Positions 42,628-51,841 of a stretch of 64,000 nt of DNA are shown here, in pieces. Below the pieces are notes generated by a model. It had not been told where the DNA came from. It worked only from the letters and a program-made list of their open reading frames with translations, and did no database searches. Both the position numbers and the translations under genes were made by a program. The DNA comes from Pseudarthrobacter oxydans. GTDB taxonomy: Bacteria > Actinomycetota > Actinomycetes > Actinomycetales > Micrococcaceae. The stretch spans positions 310,001 to 374,000 of the forward strand of contig NZ_JAUSSN010000003.1 in the NCBI RefSeq assembly GCF_030812335.1. The letters are read 5' to 3'. Positions within the stretch are counted from its first letter, which is position 1. Each line of letters begins with the position of its first letter.

Positions 42628-43923
42628 ATGGACGCTTTTGCACTGATTCTTGCCCTGCTCATGCTGCTCGTCGGCGCGGTCGCCGGCGCCGCCGTGGTCT
42701 TTCTGCTGATCCGGCGCCGCACCCTTGCGGTGGAGCAGGATTTCGACGCCGTCTCGGCCCGGCTCTCCGAGGTCAGCGCGCAGTTCGCCGCGGCCGACGC
42801 CGAGCGGCGCCTGCTGGCGGCCCAGAACCGGGACCTTGGCGAGTCCCGCAACCAGGACGGCAGCGTGCTGCGGGCCCTGGCGCCGGTGGCCGAGAAGCTC
42901 ACCGCCGTGCAGCATCAGGTGTCGCTGCTGGAGCGCGACCGCCTCGAGCAGTACGGACAACTGGCCCAGCAGCTGCAGGAAGCCCGGTTGTCCGACGAAC
43001 AGCTGCTGCGCTCAACCCATGCCCTGGAGTCCGCGCTGCGGTCCAACAGCGCCCGCGGCCAGTGGGGGGAGGTCCAGCTGCGCCGGGTGGTCGAGGCCGC
43101 AGGGATGCTGCGCCACGTCGATTTCCACGAGCAGGTGCACAGCGGCCAGCAGCACGGCGCCGGGACGGAGAGCAGCATCCGGCCTGACCTCGTTGTGCAG
43201 CTCCCCGGCCAGAAGCAGCTCGTGGTCGACGCCAAGGTGCCGCTGGCGGCCTATCTTGCGGCGCAGGAACTCGGAGCGTCCGCCCCGGGGCCGCACCACG
43301 CGCAGTCCCTGAGCGGCCAGCAGGCCCACCTGCTGGCCCATGCCAAGGCCCTCAAGGCCCATGTGGACGCGCTGAGCAACAAGAAGTACTGGGACATCCC
43401 GGGCAACTCCCCGGAGCTGGTGGTCTGCTTCCTGCCGGCCGAGTCGATCCTGGCCGCCGCGCTCTCGGCGGACCCGGCCCTGCTGGATTACGCCCTGTCC
43501 AGGAATGTGGTGCTGGCCTCGCCTTCAACCCTGCTGGCGGTCCTGAAATCCGTCGCCTTCACCTGGCGCCAGGACGTCCTCACGGACAGCGCGCGCGAGC
43601 TCTTCGAACTGGCCCACCAGCTCTACGAGCGGATGGGGACGCTCGGCGAGAACGTCACCAAGCTCGGCGCCTCCCTCAAGACCTCTGTGGACCGCTACAA
43701 CTCCATGGTGGGCACACTGGAGGCCCGGGTGCTGCCGACAGCGCGGAAGCTCAACGCCCTGGACGCCACCGGGCTGGCCACCCCCGCGGCCGTCGAGGTG
43801 ACGCCGCGTTCCGTGGCCGCCCCGGAACTCCAGCCCGGGAACGCGCCGGAACGTGGGTCCGGGCAGCCAGCGGACGCAGCCCCGAACGATTCACTCGACG
43901 AGGACCAGGAGTCCGCCGCCTAG
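42628..43923 (+). CDS. rmuC: DNA recombination protein RmuC
   Basis: 431 residues from the ATG at 42628 (MDAFALILALLML); the codons before it are not family-like. One N-terminal membrane helix (about 5-25), a long coiled-coil (VSARLSEVSAQFAAADAERRLLAAQNRDLG to LLRSTHALESALRS), then the RmuC nuclease-like domain RGQWGEVQLRRVVEAAGMLRHVDF, RPDLVVQLPGQKQLVVDAKVPLAAYLAA with the restriction-endonuclease-like D and DAK. RmuC limits inversions at short inverted repeats. Divergent from ychF. It is directly followed by a GGACGGAC repeat patch. Confidence 0.9.
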   Translation: MDAFALILALLMLLVGAVAGAAVVFLLIRRRTLAVEQDFDAVSARLSEVSAQFAAADAERRLLAAQNRDLGESRNQDGSVLRALAPVAEKLTAVQHQVSLLERDRLEQYGQLAQQLQEARLSDEQLLRSTHALESALRSNSARGQWGEVQLRRVVEAAGMLRHVDFHEQVHSGQQHGAGTESSIRPDLVVQLPGQKQLVVDAKVPLAAYLAAQELGASAPGPHHAQSLSGQQAHLLAHAKALKAHVDALSNKKYWDIPGNSPELVVCFLPAESILAAALSADPALLDYALSRNVVLASPSTLLAVLKSVAFTWRQDVLTDSARELFELAHQLYERMGTLGENVTKLGASLKTSVDRYNSMVGTLEARVLPTARKLNALDATGLATPAAVEVTPRSVAAPELQPGNAPERGSGQPADAAPNDSLDEDQESAA

Positions 43924-43977
43924 GACGGACGTTGTGCGTTTGGACGGACATTGTCCGCCCTGCCTAGTTGGACGGAC
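43923..43977. repeat. Three GGACGGAC repeats between rmuC and ispH
   Basis: GGACGGAC occurs at 43923, 43942 and 43970 in the 67-bp gap between the two convergent genes. The middle copy continues as GGACGGACAT-TGTCCGCC and can fold on itself; the 10-mer GGACGGACAT is identical to that at 23991 in the nuclease-flanking array. TAG-containing segments recur between copies. Confidence 0.55.
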
Positions 43978-43990
43978 GTGTGCGCCCCGT

Positions 43991-45082
43991 CTAGGAGGTC
44001 TGGGCGGGGCGTGTCCCGCGGCCCCCGAGGGCACGCGTGACGTCGCCGGCCTGCTTCAGGGTGGCGCGGAGCTCCTTCGGCAGCGAGAACAGCAGGTCCT
44101 CTTCGGCCGTGACGACTTCCTCGACCGCGCCGTAGCCGTAGTCGGCGAGCAGGCGCAGGACGTCCTTGACCAGGACCTCCGGGACCGAGGCACCGGAGGT
44201 CACCCCGACGGTCGCCACACCCTCGAACCAGGACTCGTCCACCTCATTGGCGAAGTCCACGCGGTACGAGGCCTTCGCGCCGTATTCCAGCGCCACTTCC
44301 ACGAGCCGGACGGAGTTCGAGGAGTTCGCCGATCCGACCACAATCACGAGCTCCGCCTGGGGTGAGATCTTCTTGATGGCCACCTGGCGGTTGGTGGTCG
44401 CGTAGCAGATATCGTCGCTGGGCGGGTCCTGCAGGGTGGGGAACCGCTCCTTGAGCAGGCGCACGGTCTCCATGGTTTCGTCCACGCTGAGGGTGGTCTG
44501 GGAGAGCCAGATAACCTTCTCCGGGTCCCGGACCGTGACCTTGTCGACCTCGTGCGGGCCGTTGATGATCTGGATGTGCTCGGGCGCCTCGCCCGCGGTC
44601 CCTTCGACTTCCTCGTGGCCGTCATGGCCGATCAGCAGGATGTCGAAGTCGTCCTTCGCGAAGCGCACCGCCTCTTTGTGCACCTTGGTCACGAGGGGGC
44701 ACGTGGCGTCGATGGTCCGCAACCCCCGGTCCTCGGCGGACTGGACCACGGCGGGTGAGACGCCGTGGGCGGAAAAGATCACCAGGGCGCCCTCGGGGAC
44801 CTCGTCGGTCTCGTCAACGAAGATGGCGCCTTTTTCCTCCAGGGAGCTGACGACATGCACGTTGTGGACGATCTGCTTGCGCACGTAGACCGGCGGTCCG
44901 TAGTGCTCCAGCGCTTTTTCCACCGCGATGACCGCACGGTCGACGCCGGCGCAGTAACCGCGCGGGGCCGCGAGCAGGACCTTTTTCGGGCCGCCGACGG
45001 GGGCTGCGGCCAGGACTTCTTCCGGCGTGCGCCGCCGGCGCGGAACGGTTGGCATCGGAATGGAAACAGCAGTGGAAGTCAT
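43991..45082 (-). CDS. ispH: 4-hydroxy-3-methylbut-2-enyl diphosphate reductase
   Basis: 363 residues. The three cluster cysteines are in [26 protein letters not shown] and [13 protein letters not shown]; the catalytic ExH/TxxQ and SxN residues are in the GSANSSNS and [11 protein letters not shown] segments. This is the last enzyme of the MEP pathway, making IPP and DMAPP on a 4Fe-4S cluster. About 35 residues precede the family core. TAGCAT-TGGGGC-ATG upstream fits a leaderless mRNA, though GGGG is also ribosome-binding-like. It converges with rmuC. Confidence 0.95.
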   Translation of the reverse strand: MTSTAVSIPMPTVPRRRRTPEEVLAAAPVGGPKKVLLAAPRGYCAGVDRAVIAVEKALEHYGPPVYVRKQIVHNVHVVSSLEEKGAIFVDETDEVPEGALVIFSAHGVSPAVVQSAEDRGLRTIDATCPLVTKVHKEAVRFAKDDFDILLIGHDGHEEVEGTAGEAPEHIQIINGPHEVDKVTVRDPEKVIWLSQTTLSVDETMETVRLLKERFPTLQDPPSDDICYATTNRQVAIKKISPQAELVIVVGSANSSNSVRLVEVALEYGAKASYRVDFANEVDESWFEGVATVGVTSGASVPEVLVKDVLRLLADYGYGAVEEVVTAEEDLLFSLPKELRATLKQAGDVTRALGGRGTRPAQTS

Positions 45083-45088
45083 GCCCCA

Positions 45089-45094
45089 ATGCTA
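45089..45094 (-). promoter_or_regulatory. Putative -10 box (TAGCAT) for ispH
   Basis: TAGCAT on the minus strand lies exactly 6 nt before the ATG at 45082. Confidence 0.4.
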
Positions 45095-45149
45095 CCGGTG
45101 TTGGACGGGCCGCCGATCTGGCCGCGGCCGCAGGCGCGGCGCCGGGCGC

Positions 45150-45992
45150 TCAGGCGCCTCGGCGCCCGCCGACGACGCGCAGCACGAGTCCGGCTGCCAG
45201 CAGGACGCCGCCGGCCACGGCGGCCACCAGGGTCCACTGCCCGAAACTTGAGCCGGCGGCCGCGACGAACTCGCTCTTGAAGATCTCTGCGACCTCGTTG
45301 CCGCTGCTCGTTGCCGTCACGGCACCCGCGACGGCGTCGGCGGCGAGCTTCCAGGCGCCGGCGAGCACCAGGCCTCCGACCCCAATGCCGGTCAGGACGG
45401 TCCAGCGCCGCCGGGCGGCCACAAAGGCCAGCGCGAAGGCGATGAGGGCGCCGACGGCCAGGGCGTAGCCCATCGGCGCGAAAGCGGATACCCGGTCGAG
45501 GAGCTGCCGGTGCTCGGGCTGCCCGATCGTGATCAGCAACTGCTCCGGGGCCTCCAGCGGCAGGGTGGTGGCGTCCGCCACCTGCTTGGCCACCAGACCG
45601 ACGAGGGGAGCCAGGTCCAGGGTCAGCGACGTGGCCGGGCCGGTCTCGGCTGGCGGTGCGCCGGGGTCGGCGAAGTTCAGCTGGTGGCTCTTGCGCAGCG
45701 TTTCGGTCCAGGCCTCCGGGTAGCCGGGCATGCTTGTCAGCGACCGGGCCGCGCTTTCCAGGATCGGGGTGACCAGTCCGCTGAGCGCGGCCGGGATCCG
45801 CTCCGCGCCCAGACTGCCGACGGCGGCCGCGGCCAGCCGCTCCTGGAACACAGGATCCTTGCCCAGGGGCGCAGTGAACGCCACGAAGCCGTCCTGCTGG
45901 ACGATGTTCCGGTCCACCCACATGGCCGGAACAGCGACAGCCGCCAGGGCAAGCCCGATAAGTACCGCTACGGCCGAGACAAAAGTGCGCAC
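45150..45992 (-). CDS. Conserved actinobacterial membrane protein, function unknown
   Basis: 280 residues, GTG start. One N-terminal helix (about 5-25), a long outside domain (about 26-175) with a pattern of short helices (FQERLAAAAVGSLGAERIPAALSGLV), then three helices (about 177-200, 205-225, 255-275). No catalytic motif is apparent. It ends 67 bp upstream of ispH on the same strand and is divergent from xseA. I do not recognise a characterised family. Confidence 0.72.
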   Translation of the reverse strand: MRTFVSAVAVLIGLALAAVAVPAMWVDRNIVQQDGFVAFTAPLGKDPVFQERLAAAAVGSLGAERIPAALSGLVTPILESAARSLTSMPGYPEAWTETLRKSHQLNFADPGAPPAETGPATSLTLDLAPLVGLVAKQVADATTLPLEAPEQLLITIGQPEHRQLLDRVSAFAPMGYALAVGALIAFALAFVAARRRWTVLTGIGVGGLVLAGAWKLAADAVAGAVTATSSGNEVAEIFKSEFVAAAGSSFGQWTLVAAVAGGVLLAAGLVLRVVGGRRGA

Positions 45993-46095
45993 AAGAAAGT
46001 CCTAGGTGGTTGGTGGGTAGTGCCCATCCTACGGGGGGCGGCCTGCGGAACGATAAAGTCGGCCCCCGATGATAGAGCTATGGATAGAGTTGAAA

Positions 46096-46116
46096 CCGAC
46101 AAGTTCGAGTTGTCGG
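46096..46116. promoter_or_regulatory. Inverted repeat between xseA and the divergent membrane-protein gene
   Basis: CCGACAA (46096-46102) and TTGTCGG (46110-46116) form a perfect 7-bp inverted repeat with a 7-nt centre in the 236-bp divergent gap 45993-46228. It could be an operator or an xseA leader hairpin. No LexA-type box (GAAC-N4-GTTC) was found. Confidence 0.4.
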
Positions 46117-46228
46117 CCGGTGGCCTTTCCTGACGCGCAGTCGCCGGGGCCGCACCTGCTGACATCCCCGCCCCGGCAAAGGACACCGACGCATATGCAC
46201 CAGGCCATTTCAGCCCCGGGACACGGGC

Positions 46229-47515
46229 ATGTCTGAGGACGTTGCGGCCGCCACCACGGTTCCTGGCACGGCGGCTGAAACCAGCCCGGACAACCCCTGG
46301 CCGCTGCAGCTGCTGTCCCAGAAACTCAAGATGCACATCGACCGCGCACCCTCCGCCTGGGTCGAAGGCCAGGTCATCGAACTGAACCGGCGGGGCACGA
46401 ACGCCTACCTGACGCTGCGGGATATCGATGCTGAGATCTCCCTCCCTGCCTCCGTCTGGACCAACGTGCTGGACCGCCAGGAGACCCCGCTGGAGCGCGG
46501 CTCCCGGGTGGTGGCCCTGATCAAGGCCGAATTCTGGCTCAAGACGGGCCGACTGAACATGTCCGTGAAGGACATCCGGCCGGTGGGCCTCGGGGACCTG
46601 CTCGCCAGGATCGAGCGCCTGCGCCATGCCCTCGCCGCGGAAGGGCTGTTCTCCGACGCCCGCAAGAAACGGCTGCCCCTGCTCCCCCACCGGATCGGCC
46701 TGATTACCGGCCGCAACTCGGACGCCAAGAAGGACGTGCTGCGCAACGCGGCGCTGCGCTGGCCCGCCGTCGAATTCGAAATCCGCGAAGTGGCCGTCCA
46801 GGGCAACACCGCCGTCGCGCAGGTCATCGCCGCGCTGCGCGAGCTGGATGCGCATCCCGAGGTGGACGTGATCGTCATCGCCCGCGGCGGCGGGGCCCTG
46901 GAGGATCTGCTGCCTTTCAGCAGCGAGGAACTCATCCGGGCCGTGTCGGACGCTGCCACGCCGGTGGTCAGTGCGATCGGCCACGAGGCGGACCGGCCGA
47001 TCCTTGACGATGTCGCGGACCTGCGTGCCTCCACACCGACCGACGCCGCCAAGCGGATCGTCCCGGACGTTGTGGAAGAGCTCGCCCGCGTCCGTCAGGC
47101 CCGCGACCTGCTCCGGCGTGGTGTCACCCGGTTGGTGGAACGTGAGACGGACCGCCTGGCCTCGCTGCGCTCCCGGCCAGTGCTGGCGTCCCCCGAAGTC
47201 ATGGTCAACAACCGCCACGACGACGTCGAACGGCTCAAGGGCCGCTCCCGGGCGGCGGTCACGACCGCCGTCGTCCGGGCCGCCGACCAGCTGGTCCACC
47301 TCAAGGCCCAGGTCCGGGCACTTTCGCCGCAGAAGACCCTGGACCGGGGGTACGCCGTCGTGCAGCTCGCCGGCGGCGACACGGCTCCAGGGACCCGCCG
47401 GGACGTCGTCCGGCACCCTGACCAGGCGCCGTCGGGCACGCCGCTGACCGTCCGGGTGGCCGGAGGCCGGTTCGCCGCGGAGTCGACCGGCGGCCAGGAA
47501 CCCGCCGACGACTGA
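46229..47515 (+). CDS. xseA: Exodeoxyribonuclease VII large subunit
   Basis: 428 residues. An N-terminal OB-fold ([31 protein letters not shown]) binds single-stranded DNA. The catalytic core has the [23 protein letters not shown] region and [27 protein letters not shown] coiled-coil stretch and the C-terminal segment [15 protein letters not shown] follow. With XseB it degrades single-stranded DNA from both ends. No strong ribosome-binding site precedes the ATG. It is followed 53 bp later by xseB. Confidence 0.94.
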   Translation: MSEDVAAATTVPGTAAETSPDNPWPLQLLSQKLKMHIDRAPSAWVEGQVIELNRRGTNAYLTLRDIDAEISLPASVWTNVLDRQETPLERGSRVVALIKAEFWLKTGRLNMSVKDIRPVGLGDLLARIERLRHALAAEGLFSDARKKRLPLLPHRIGLITGRNSDAKKDVLRNAALRWPAVEFEIREVAVQGNTAVAQVIAALRELDAHPEVDVIVIARGGGALEDLLPFSSEELIRAVSDAATPVVSAIGHEADRPILDDVADLRASTPTDAAKRIVPDVVEELARVRQARDLLRRGVTRLVERETDRLASLRSRPVLASPEVMVNNRHDDVERLKGRSRAAVTTAVVRAADQLVHLKAQVRALSPQKTLDRGYAVVQLAGGDTAPGTRRDVVRHPDQAPSGTPLTVRVAGGRFAAESTGGQEPADD

Positions 47516-47568
47516 CAAACCACCCACCCGAACGACCCGTCCCGCGGGACAGCAAGGAGCAGCACGCC

Positions 47569-47799
47569 ATGACAGCAGAAACAAAGCCCAACGCCGACAT
47601 CGAGGGCCTCAGCTACGAGGAGGCCCGCGAGCAGCTCGTCGGCATCGTCACCAGGCTCGAAACCGGCGGGGCGAGCCTCGAGGAGTCCCTGGCGCTGTGG
47701 GAACGCGGCGAGGCGCTGGCCAAGCGCTGCGAACAGTGGCTGGAAGGTGCCCGCAAGCGGCTGGCCGCGGCGCGCGACCAGCCCGCCCAGGCCGGCTAG
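47569..47799 (+). CDS. xseB: Exodeoxyribonuclease VII small subunit
   Basis: 76 residues, the expected size. The helical family core is present: [51 protein letters not shown]. It has a good AAGGAG site. Several small subunits wrap the coiled-coil of each XseA chain. It converges with the polyphosphate kinase gene, with a gap of only 13 bp. Confidence 0.94.
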   Translation: MTAETKPNADIEGLSYEEAREQLVGIVTRLETGGASLEESLALWERGEALAKRCEQWLEGARKRLAAARDQPAQAG

Positions 47800-47812
47800 C
47801 CGCTCCGGCCGG

Positions 47813-48667
47813 TCAGGAACGCTCGACCAGATCCCGTTCCAGCGCGACATCCAGGTCCGGAACCGGCCACCGCAGCTTGAGGCCCTCCATCGCGTCCAGC
47901 AGCAACTGCTGGACGGCGATCCGGGCATACCACTTCTTGTTGGCCGGGACCACGTGCCACGGGGCGATCTCGGTGGCCGTCTTCTCGATGGCCTTCTGGT
48001 ACGCGTCCATATAGTCGTTCCAGAACGCGCGCTCTTTCAGGTCATTGCTGCTGTATTTCCACAGCTTCGCCGGGTCATCCAGCCGCGCGAGCAGCCGTTC
48101 CTTCTGCTCGTCGGGACTGATGTGGAGCATGACCTTGACGATCTTGGTGCCCGCGGCTGCCTGCCTGGCCTCGAATTCGTTGATCGCGCTGTAGCGGCGC
48201 TCCAGTTCCTTCGGATCCGCCCATCGGTGGACGCGGTGGATCAGGACGTCCTCGTAGTGCGAGCGGTCAAAGACTCCCACCATGCCGGCAGCGGGCACTT
48301 CCTTCTCGATCCGCCACAGGAAATCGTAGGACTTCTCCTCCGAAGTGGGAGCCTTGAACGACTTCATCTGGACACCCTGCGGGTTCATCGCGCCCATGAC
48401 GTGGGTCACGATTCCGCCTTTGCCGGCCGTGTCCATGGCCTGCAGGATCAGCAGGACCCGCTTGGTGCCTCCGAAGCGGGATTCGGCGAAAAGCTGTTCC
48501 TGGAACAGGGTGAGGTTGTCGTCGAGGTCGTCGAGAAGTACCTCCCCGTCGTTCTTGTCCCCCGGATAGCCCGGAGTCGAGTCCGGGTCCGTGTCCTTCA
48601 GGCTGAAGCCTGTGCCCGCCCTCAAAATCTCAGAGGGGCGCTCCGTGAATCCCACGACGTCTGACAT
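47813..48667 (-). CDS. ppk2: Polyphosphate kinase 2 family protein
   Basis: 284 residues from the ATG at 48667 (MSDVVGFTER), set by AGAGG upstream; the ATG at 48700 has no site. One PPK2 domain: Walker A LQAMDTAGKGGIVTHVMGAMN, Walker B-like GVFDRSHYEDVLIHRVH, and the lid segment with basic residues (PDEQKERLLARLDDPAKLWKYS). PPK2 enzymes transfer phosphate between polyphosphate and nucleoside mono- or diphosphates. Single-domain form; the class (AMP- or NDP-using) cannot be told from this alone. Confidence 0.9.
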   Translation of the reverse strand: MSDVVGFTERPSEILRAGTGFSLKDTDPDSTPGYPGDKNDGEVLLDDLDDNLTLFQEQLFAESRFGGTKRVLLILQAMDTAGKGGIVTHVMGAMNPQGVQMKSFKAPTSEEKSYDFLWRIEKEVPAAGMVGVFDRSHYEDVLIHRVHRWADPKELERRYSAINEFEARQAAAGTKIVKVMLHISPDEQKERLLARLDDPAKLWKYSSNDLKERAFWNDYMDAYQKAIEKTATEIAPWHVVPANKKWYARIAVQQLLLDAMEGLKLRWPVPDLDVALERDLVERS

Positions 48668-48742
48668 GCCTTGCCTCTTTCCGGTTCGGGCAGCCTCCAT
48701 GCGGACCGCCGGACCACCGCCCGCCGCGCTGCTGAGCTTAGG

Positions 48743-49963
48743 CTAGTTCCCCTTGTACCGGCTCAGGAAGTCCGCCATGCGGTTGATTGCCTCTTCCAGG
48801 TCCTTCACGAGCGGCAGGGTGACCATCCGGAAGTGGTCCGGGCGAACCCAGTTGAAGGCCCGGCCGTGGGAGACCAGGATCTTCTGCTCGCGCAGCAGGT
48901 CCAGGACGAACTTCTCGTCGTCGCGGATGCGGTAGACCTCGGGATCGAGCTTCGGGAAGAGGTACATGGCGCCCCGGGCCTGCTGGGTGCTGACCCCGGG
49001 AATCGCGTTGAGCATGTCGTAGGCCTTGTTCCGCTGCTCGAGCAGGCGCCCGCCCGGCAGGATGAGGTCATTGATGCTCTGATACCCGCCGAGCGCCGTC
49101 TGGATCGCGTGCTGGGCCGGAACGTTGGCGCACAGGCGCATGTTCGCCAGCAGGTTGATGCCCTCGAGGTAGTCGGCGGCATCCTTTTTCGGCCCGGAAA
49201 TGGCCATCCACCCGGCCCGGTAGCCGCACACACGGTACGCCTTGGACAGTCCGCTGAAGGTCAGGCACAGGACGTCGTCGCCGGTCAGGCTGGCCATGTT
49301 CACATGGACCGCGTCCTCGTAGAGGATCTTCTCGTAAATCTCGTCGGCGAAGAGGACCAGCCCGTGCTTCTCGGCCAGGGCGACGATCTTCTTGAGCGTG
49401 TCTTCCGGATAGACGGCGCCGGTGGGGTTGTTCGGGTTGATCACCACGATGCCCTTGGTGCGCGGCGTGATCTTCGCTTCGAGGTCCTCCAGGTCCGGCT
49501 GCCAGCCGGATTCCTCGTCGCACAGGTAATGCACGGGACGGCCGCTGGCCAGGGCGACGGAGGCGGTCCACAGCGGGTAATCGGGGGTGGGGATCAGGAC
49601 TTCGTCGCCGTCATCCAGCAGTGCCATGAGGGACATCGTGATCAGCTCACTGACGCCGTTGCCCAGGTAGATGTCATCCACGTGGATGTTCTGGATCCCG
49701 CGGGTCTGGTAGTACTGCGACACGGCGGTCCGGGCCGAGAAGATGCCGCGGGAATCGCTGTAGCCCTGCGCATGCGGCAGGTGGCGGATCATGTCCACCA
49801 GAATCGCGTCCGGCGCTTCGAACCCGAACGGCGCCGGGTTTCCGATGTTGAGCTTGAGGATGCGGTGACCCTCCGCCTCCATCTGCTGGGCGGCCAGGAG
49901 GATCGGTCCACGGATGTCGTAAAGGACATTATGAAGCTTGGTGGACTGCTTGAATTCTGCCAT
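48743..49963 (-). CDS. PLP-dependent aminotransferase, AlaA-like
   Basis: 406 residues, class I/II aminotransferase. KLNIGNPAPFGFEAPD near the start, LGNGVSELITMSLMALLDDGDEV, VVINPNNPTGAVYP, FADEIYEKILYED, and the PLP lysine in TFSGLSKAYRVCGYRAGW. The N-terminal KLHNVLYDIRGPI and overall sequence resemble the AlaA glutamate-pyruvate aminotransferase group. It would convert pyruvate and glutamate to alanine and 2-oxoglutarate; substrate is by similarity only. It lies 75 bp upstream of ppk2 on the same strand. Confidence 0.88.
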   Translation of the reverse strand: MAEFKQSTKLHNVLYDIRGPILLAAQQMEAEGHRILKLNIGNPAPFGFEAPDAILVDMIRHLPHAQGYSDSRGIFSARTAVSQYYQTRGIQNIHVDDIYLGNGVSELITMSLMALLDDGDEVLIPTPDYPLWTASVALASGRPVHYLCDEESGWQPDLEDLEAKITPRTKGIVVINPNNPTGAVYPEDTLKKIVALAEKHGLVLFADEIYEKILYEDAVHVNMASLTGDDVLCLTFSGLSKAYRVCGYRAGWMAISGPKKDAADYLEGINLLANMRLCANVPAQHAIQTALGGYQSINDLILPGGRLLEQRNKAYDMLNAIPGVSTQQARGAMYLFPKLDPEVYRIRDDEKFVLDLLREQKILVSHGRAFNWVRPDHFRMVTLPLVKDLEEAINRMADFLSRYKGN

Positions 49964-50060
49964 TCATCAAATATGCCATATGGAGGATGTACTTCCGCCG
50001 AGATCCGTCTCACAGGGGGTGTCCCGCCGTCACAGGCAGCACACGCCTGTAAAAGGCTTC

Positions 50061-50107
50061 GGCGGCTGCCGGACTCCCCCGTGAACCCGAGGAGTCCGGC
50101 GGCCGCC
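50061..50107 (-). terminator. Intrinsic terminator of the OpuC-type operon
   Basis: GGCGGCTGCCGGACTCC (50061-50077) and GGAGTCCGGCGGCCGCC (50091-50107) form a 17-bp stem with one G-U pair and a 13-nt loop. CCTTTT follows on the minus strand. It lies about 30 bp past the binding-protein stop. Confidence 0.85.
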
Positions 50108-50138
50108 GTCGTACGTCAGCGCGGTCCGGACGGGCCGC

Positions 50139-51101
50139 TTACTGGACCAGCCCCTTTTCCTTGAGCCAGGCCGCCGCAGCGTCCTTGGGGTTCTGCTTCT
50201 GGCTGCCGCTGACCGCGCGGTTGAGGTTGATCAGGTCCTCGGTGGTGAGGACCTTGGACACGGCGTTCAGGGTTTCCTTCGCCTTGTCCGTCATCTTCGC
50301 GGTGTTGTACAGCGGGAGGACCTGCTGGGCGATGAAGTTGTTCTTCGGGTCCTCGAGCACCACCAGGTCGTTGTCCGCGATGGACGGCGTGGTGGTGTAG
50401 ATGTCGGCCACCTGGACCTGGTCCGAGAGCAGGGCCTTGAGCGTCACGGCCCCGCCGCCGTCGCTGAACGGCTCCAGCTTCTTGGGCACGCAGCCGTAGT
50501 TCTTCTCCAGGCCCGGGAGCCCGTAAGCGCGTTCGGCGAACGTCGCCGGGGCGCCCACGACGATTTCGCTGCAGACCTTGGCGAGGTCCTCGATCGACTT
50601 CAGCTGGTACTTCTCCGCGGTGGCCTTCGTGACGACCATCGCGTCCTTGTCCTCGGCCTTGGATGCCTCCAGCACCGCCAGCCCCTCGGGCAGCTTGCCC
50701 GGCAGCGCCTTGTAGATGTCCTCGGCCGAGACCTCCGTGGCGTCCTTGCTGACGTGCAGCAGCAGGTTGCCGCTGTAGTCGGGGATGATGTCCACCGACC
50801 CGTCCTGGACCGCCTTGAAGTAGACCTCGCGGGAACCGATGTTCGGCTTGGTGCTCGCCGTGACGCCGGCTCCGTTCAGCGCCCCGGCGTAGACCTCGGC
50901 GATGATCTGGCTCTCGGTGAAGTCGGCGGAACCGATCACGAGGGCCGAGCCCGAACCGGAGGCGGCCCCGCCGGTGGCGGGGGACGTGGAGAGCGGATCG
51001 GATGAGCCTCCGCAGGCGGACAGTGCCATGGCCAGGCCTACGCCGGCGGCCAGGCCGCCGAATGCGCGCCTGCCGAATGCTCGTTGGCGGGTTTCCTTCA
51101 T
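50139..51101 (-). CDS. Compatible-solute (glycine betaine/choline) binding lipoprotein, OpuCC/OsmF type
   Basis: 320 residues. Twin-basic start (KETRQRAFGRRAFGG) and lipobox LSAC. The mature part is the OpuAC/OsmF fold: VIGSADFTESQIIAEVYAGAL, SREVYFKAVQDGSVDIIPDYSGNLLLHV, VVGAPATFAERAYGLPGLEKNYGC. It should bind quaternary amines such as glycine betaine. It is the last gene of a four-gene minus-strand operon (ATPase, permease, permease, binding protein) and overlaps the second permease by 4 bp. Confidence 0.9.
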   Translation of the reverse strand: MKETRQRAFGRRAFGGLAAGVGLAMALSACGGSSDPLSTSPATGGAASGSGSALVIGSADFTESQIIAEVYAGALNGAGVTASTKPNIGSREVYFKAVQDGSVDIIPDYSGNLLLHVSKDATEVSAEDIYKALPGKLPEGLAVLEASKAEDKDAMVVTKATAEKYQLKSIEDLAKVCSEIVVGAPATFAERAYGLPGLEKNYGCVPKKLEPFSDGGGAVTLKALLSDQVQVADIYTTTPSIADNDLVVLEDPKNNFIAQQVLPLYNTAKMTDKAKETLNAVSKVLTTEDLINLNRAVSGSQKQNPKDAAAAWLKEKGLVQ

Positions 51102-51841
51102 GACGTACCTCCTTGAACAACAGTCCCCGCGGGCACGGGGTCTGTGAGATCAACCGCAGCCTGCTGGCTCCGGTTTGGCTTGGTTGAGGCTCCCTGGGAC
51201 AGGAACAGCCTCTGGATGAGGGCAAGGACAAGGTCGACGGCGATGGCCAGTCCGGCGATGAGCAGGGACCCGCCCAGCATCTGGGGGAAGTCCGAGAGCA
51301 CGAGTCCGTCGAAGAGGTACCGGCCGAGGCCGCCGAGGTTGATATAGGCCACCACCGAGACGGTGGCGATGGCCTGGAGCACACCGGTCCGGAACCCGCC
51401 GTACATCACGGGCAGGGCGTTGGGGAACTCGGCGCGGAACAGCACCTGGAGTTCCGTCATGCCCATGGCCCGGGCGGCGTCGACGACGTTCCGGTCCACG
51501 CTGGCGATGCCGGCATAGGTGCCGGCGAGCAGCGGCGGCACCGTCAGGATCACGAGGGCCCAGATCGGCGGCATCAGCCCGATGCCGGCCAGCAGCACGA
51601 AGAGGGTGAGCAGGCCGAGGGTCGGCAGGGCCCGGAGGGCTCCGGCGACGGCGACGGCGGCGACCCGCCCGCGGCCGGTGTGCCCCACGTACAGGCCGAT
51701 GGGGACGGCGATGGCCGTGGCGATCAGCATCACCAGCCCGGTGTAGAGCAGGTGCTCTGCCAGCCGGGCGGGGATTCCGGCGCTGCCGGACCACTGCTCC
51801 GGGTCGGCGAGCCAGGCGAAGGTGTCGTTGACGACGCTCAC
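51098..51841 (-). CDS. Compatible-solute ABC transporter permease (OpuCB/CD type)
   Basis: 247 residues with about five to six membrane helices. It has the ProW/OpuC permease sequence: RLAEHLLYTGLVMLIATAIAVPIGLYVG near the start, ALRALPTLGLLTLFVLLAGIG, and the EAA-like loop VVDAARAMGMTELQVLFRAEFPNALPVMYGG. It overlaps the first permease by 4 bp and the binding protein by 4 bp. Two different permeases make up the channel, as in OpuC of Firmicutes. Confidence 0.92.
   Translation of the reverse strand: MSVVNDTFAWLADPEQWSGSAGIPARLAEHLLYTGLVMLIATAIAVPIGLYVGHTGRGRVAAVAVAGALRALPTLGLLTLFVLLAGIGLMPPIWALVILTVPPLLAGTYAGIASVDRNVVDAARAMGMTELQVLFRAEFPNALPVMYGGFRTGVLQAIATVSVVAYINLGGLGRYLFDGLVLSDFPQMLGGSLLIAGLAIAVDLVLALIQRLFLSQGASTKPNRSQQAAVDLTDPVPAGTVVQGGTS

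Noticed and set aside
46226..46235. A further GGGCATGTC copy at the xseA start
   Set aside because: Nine of ten bases match, but the ATG of xseA explains most of it and no other copies are near; likely chance.
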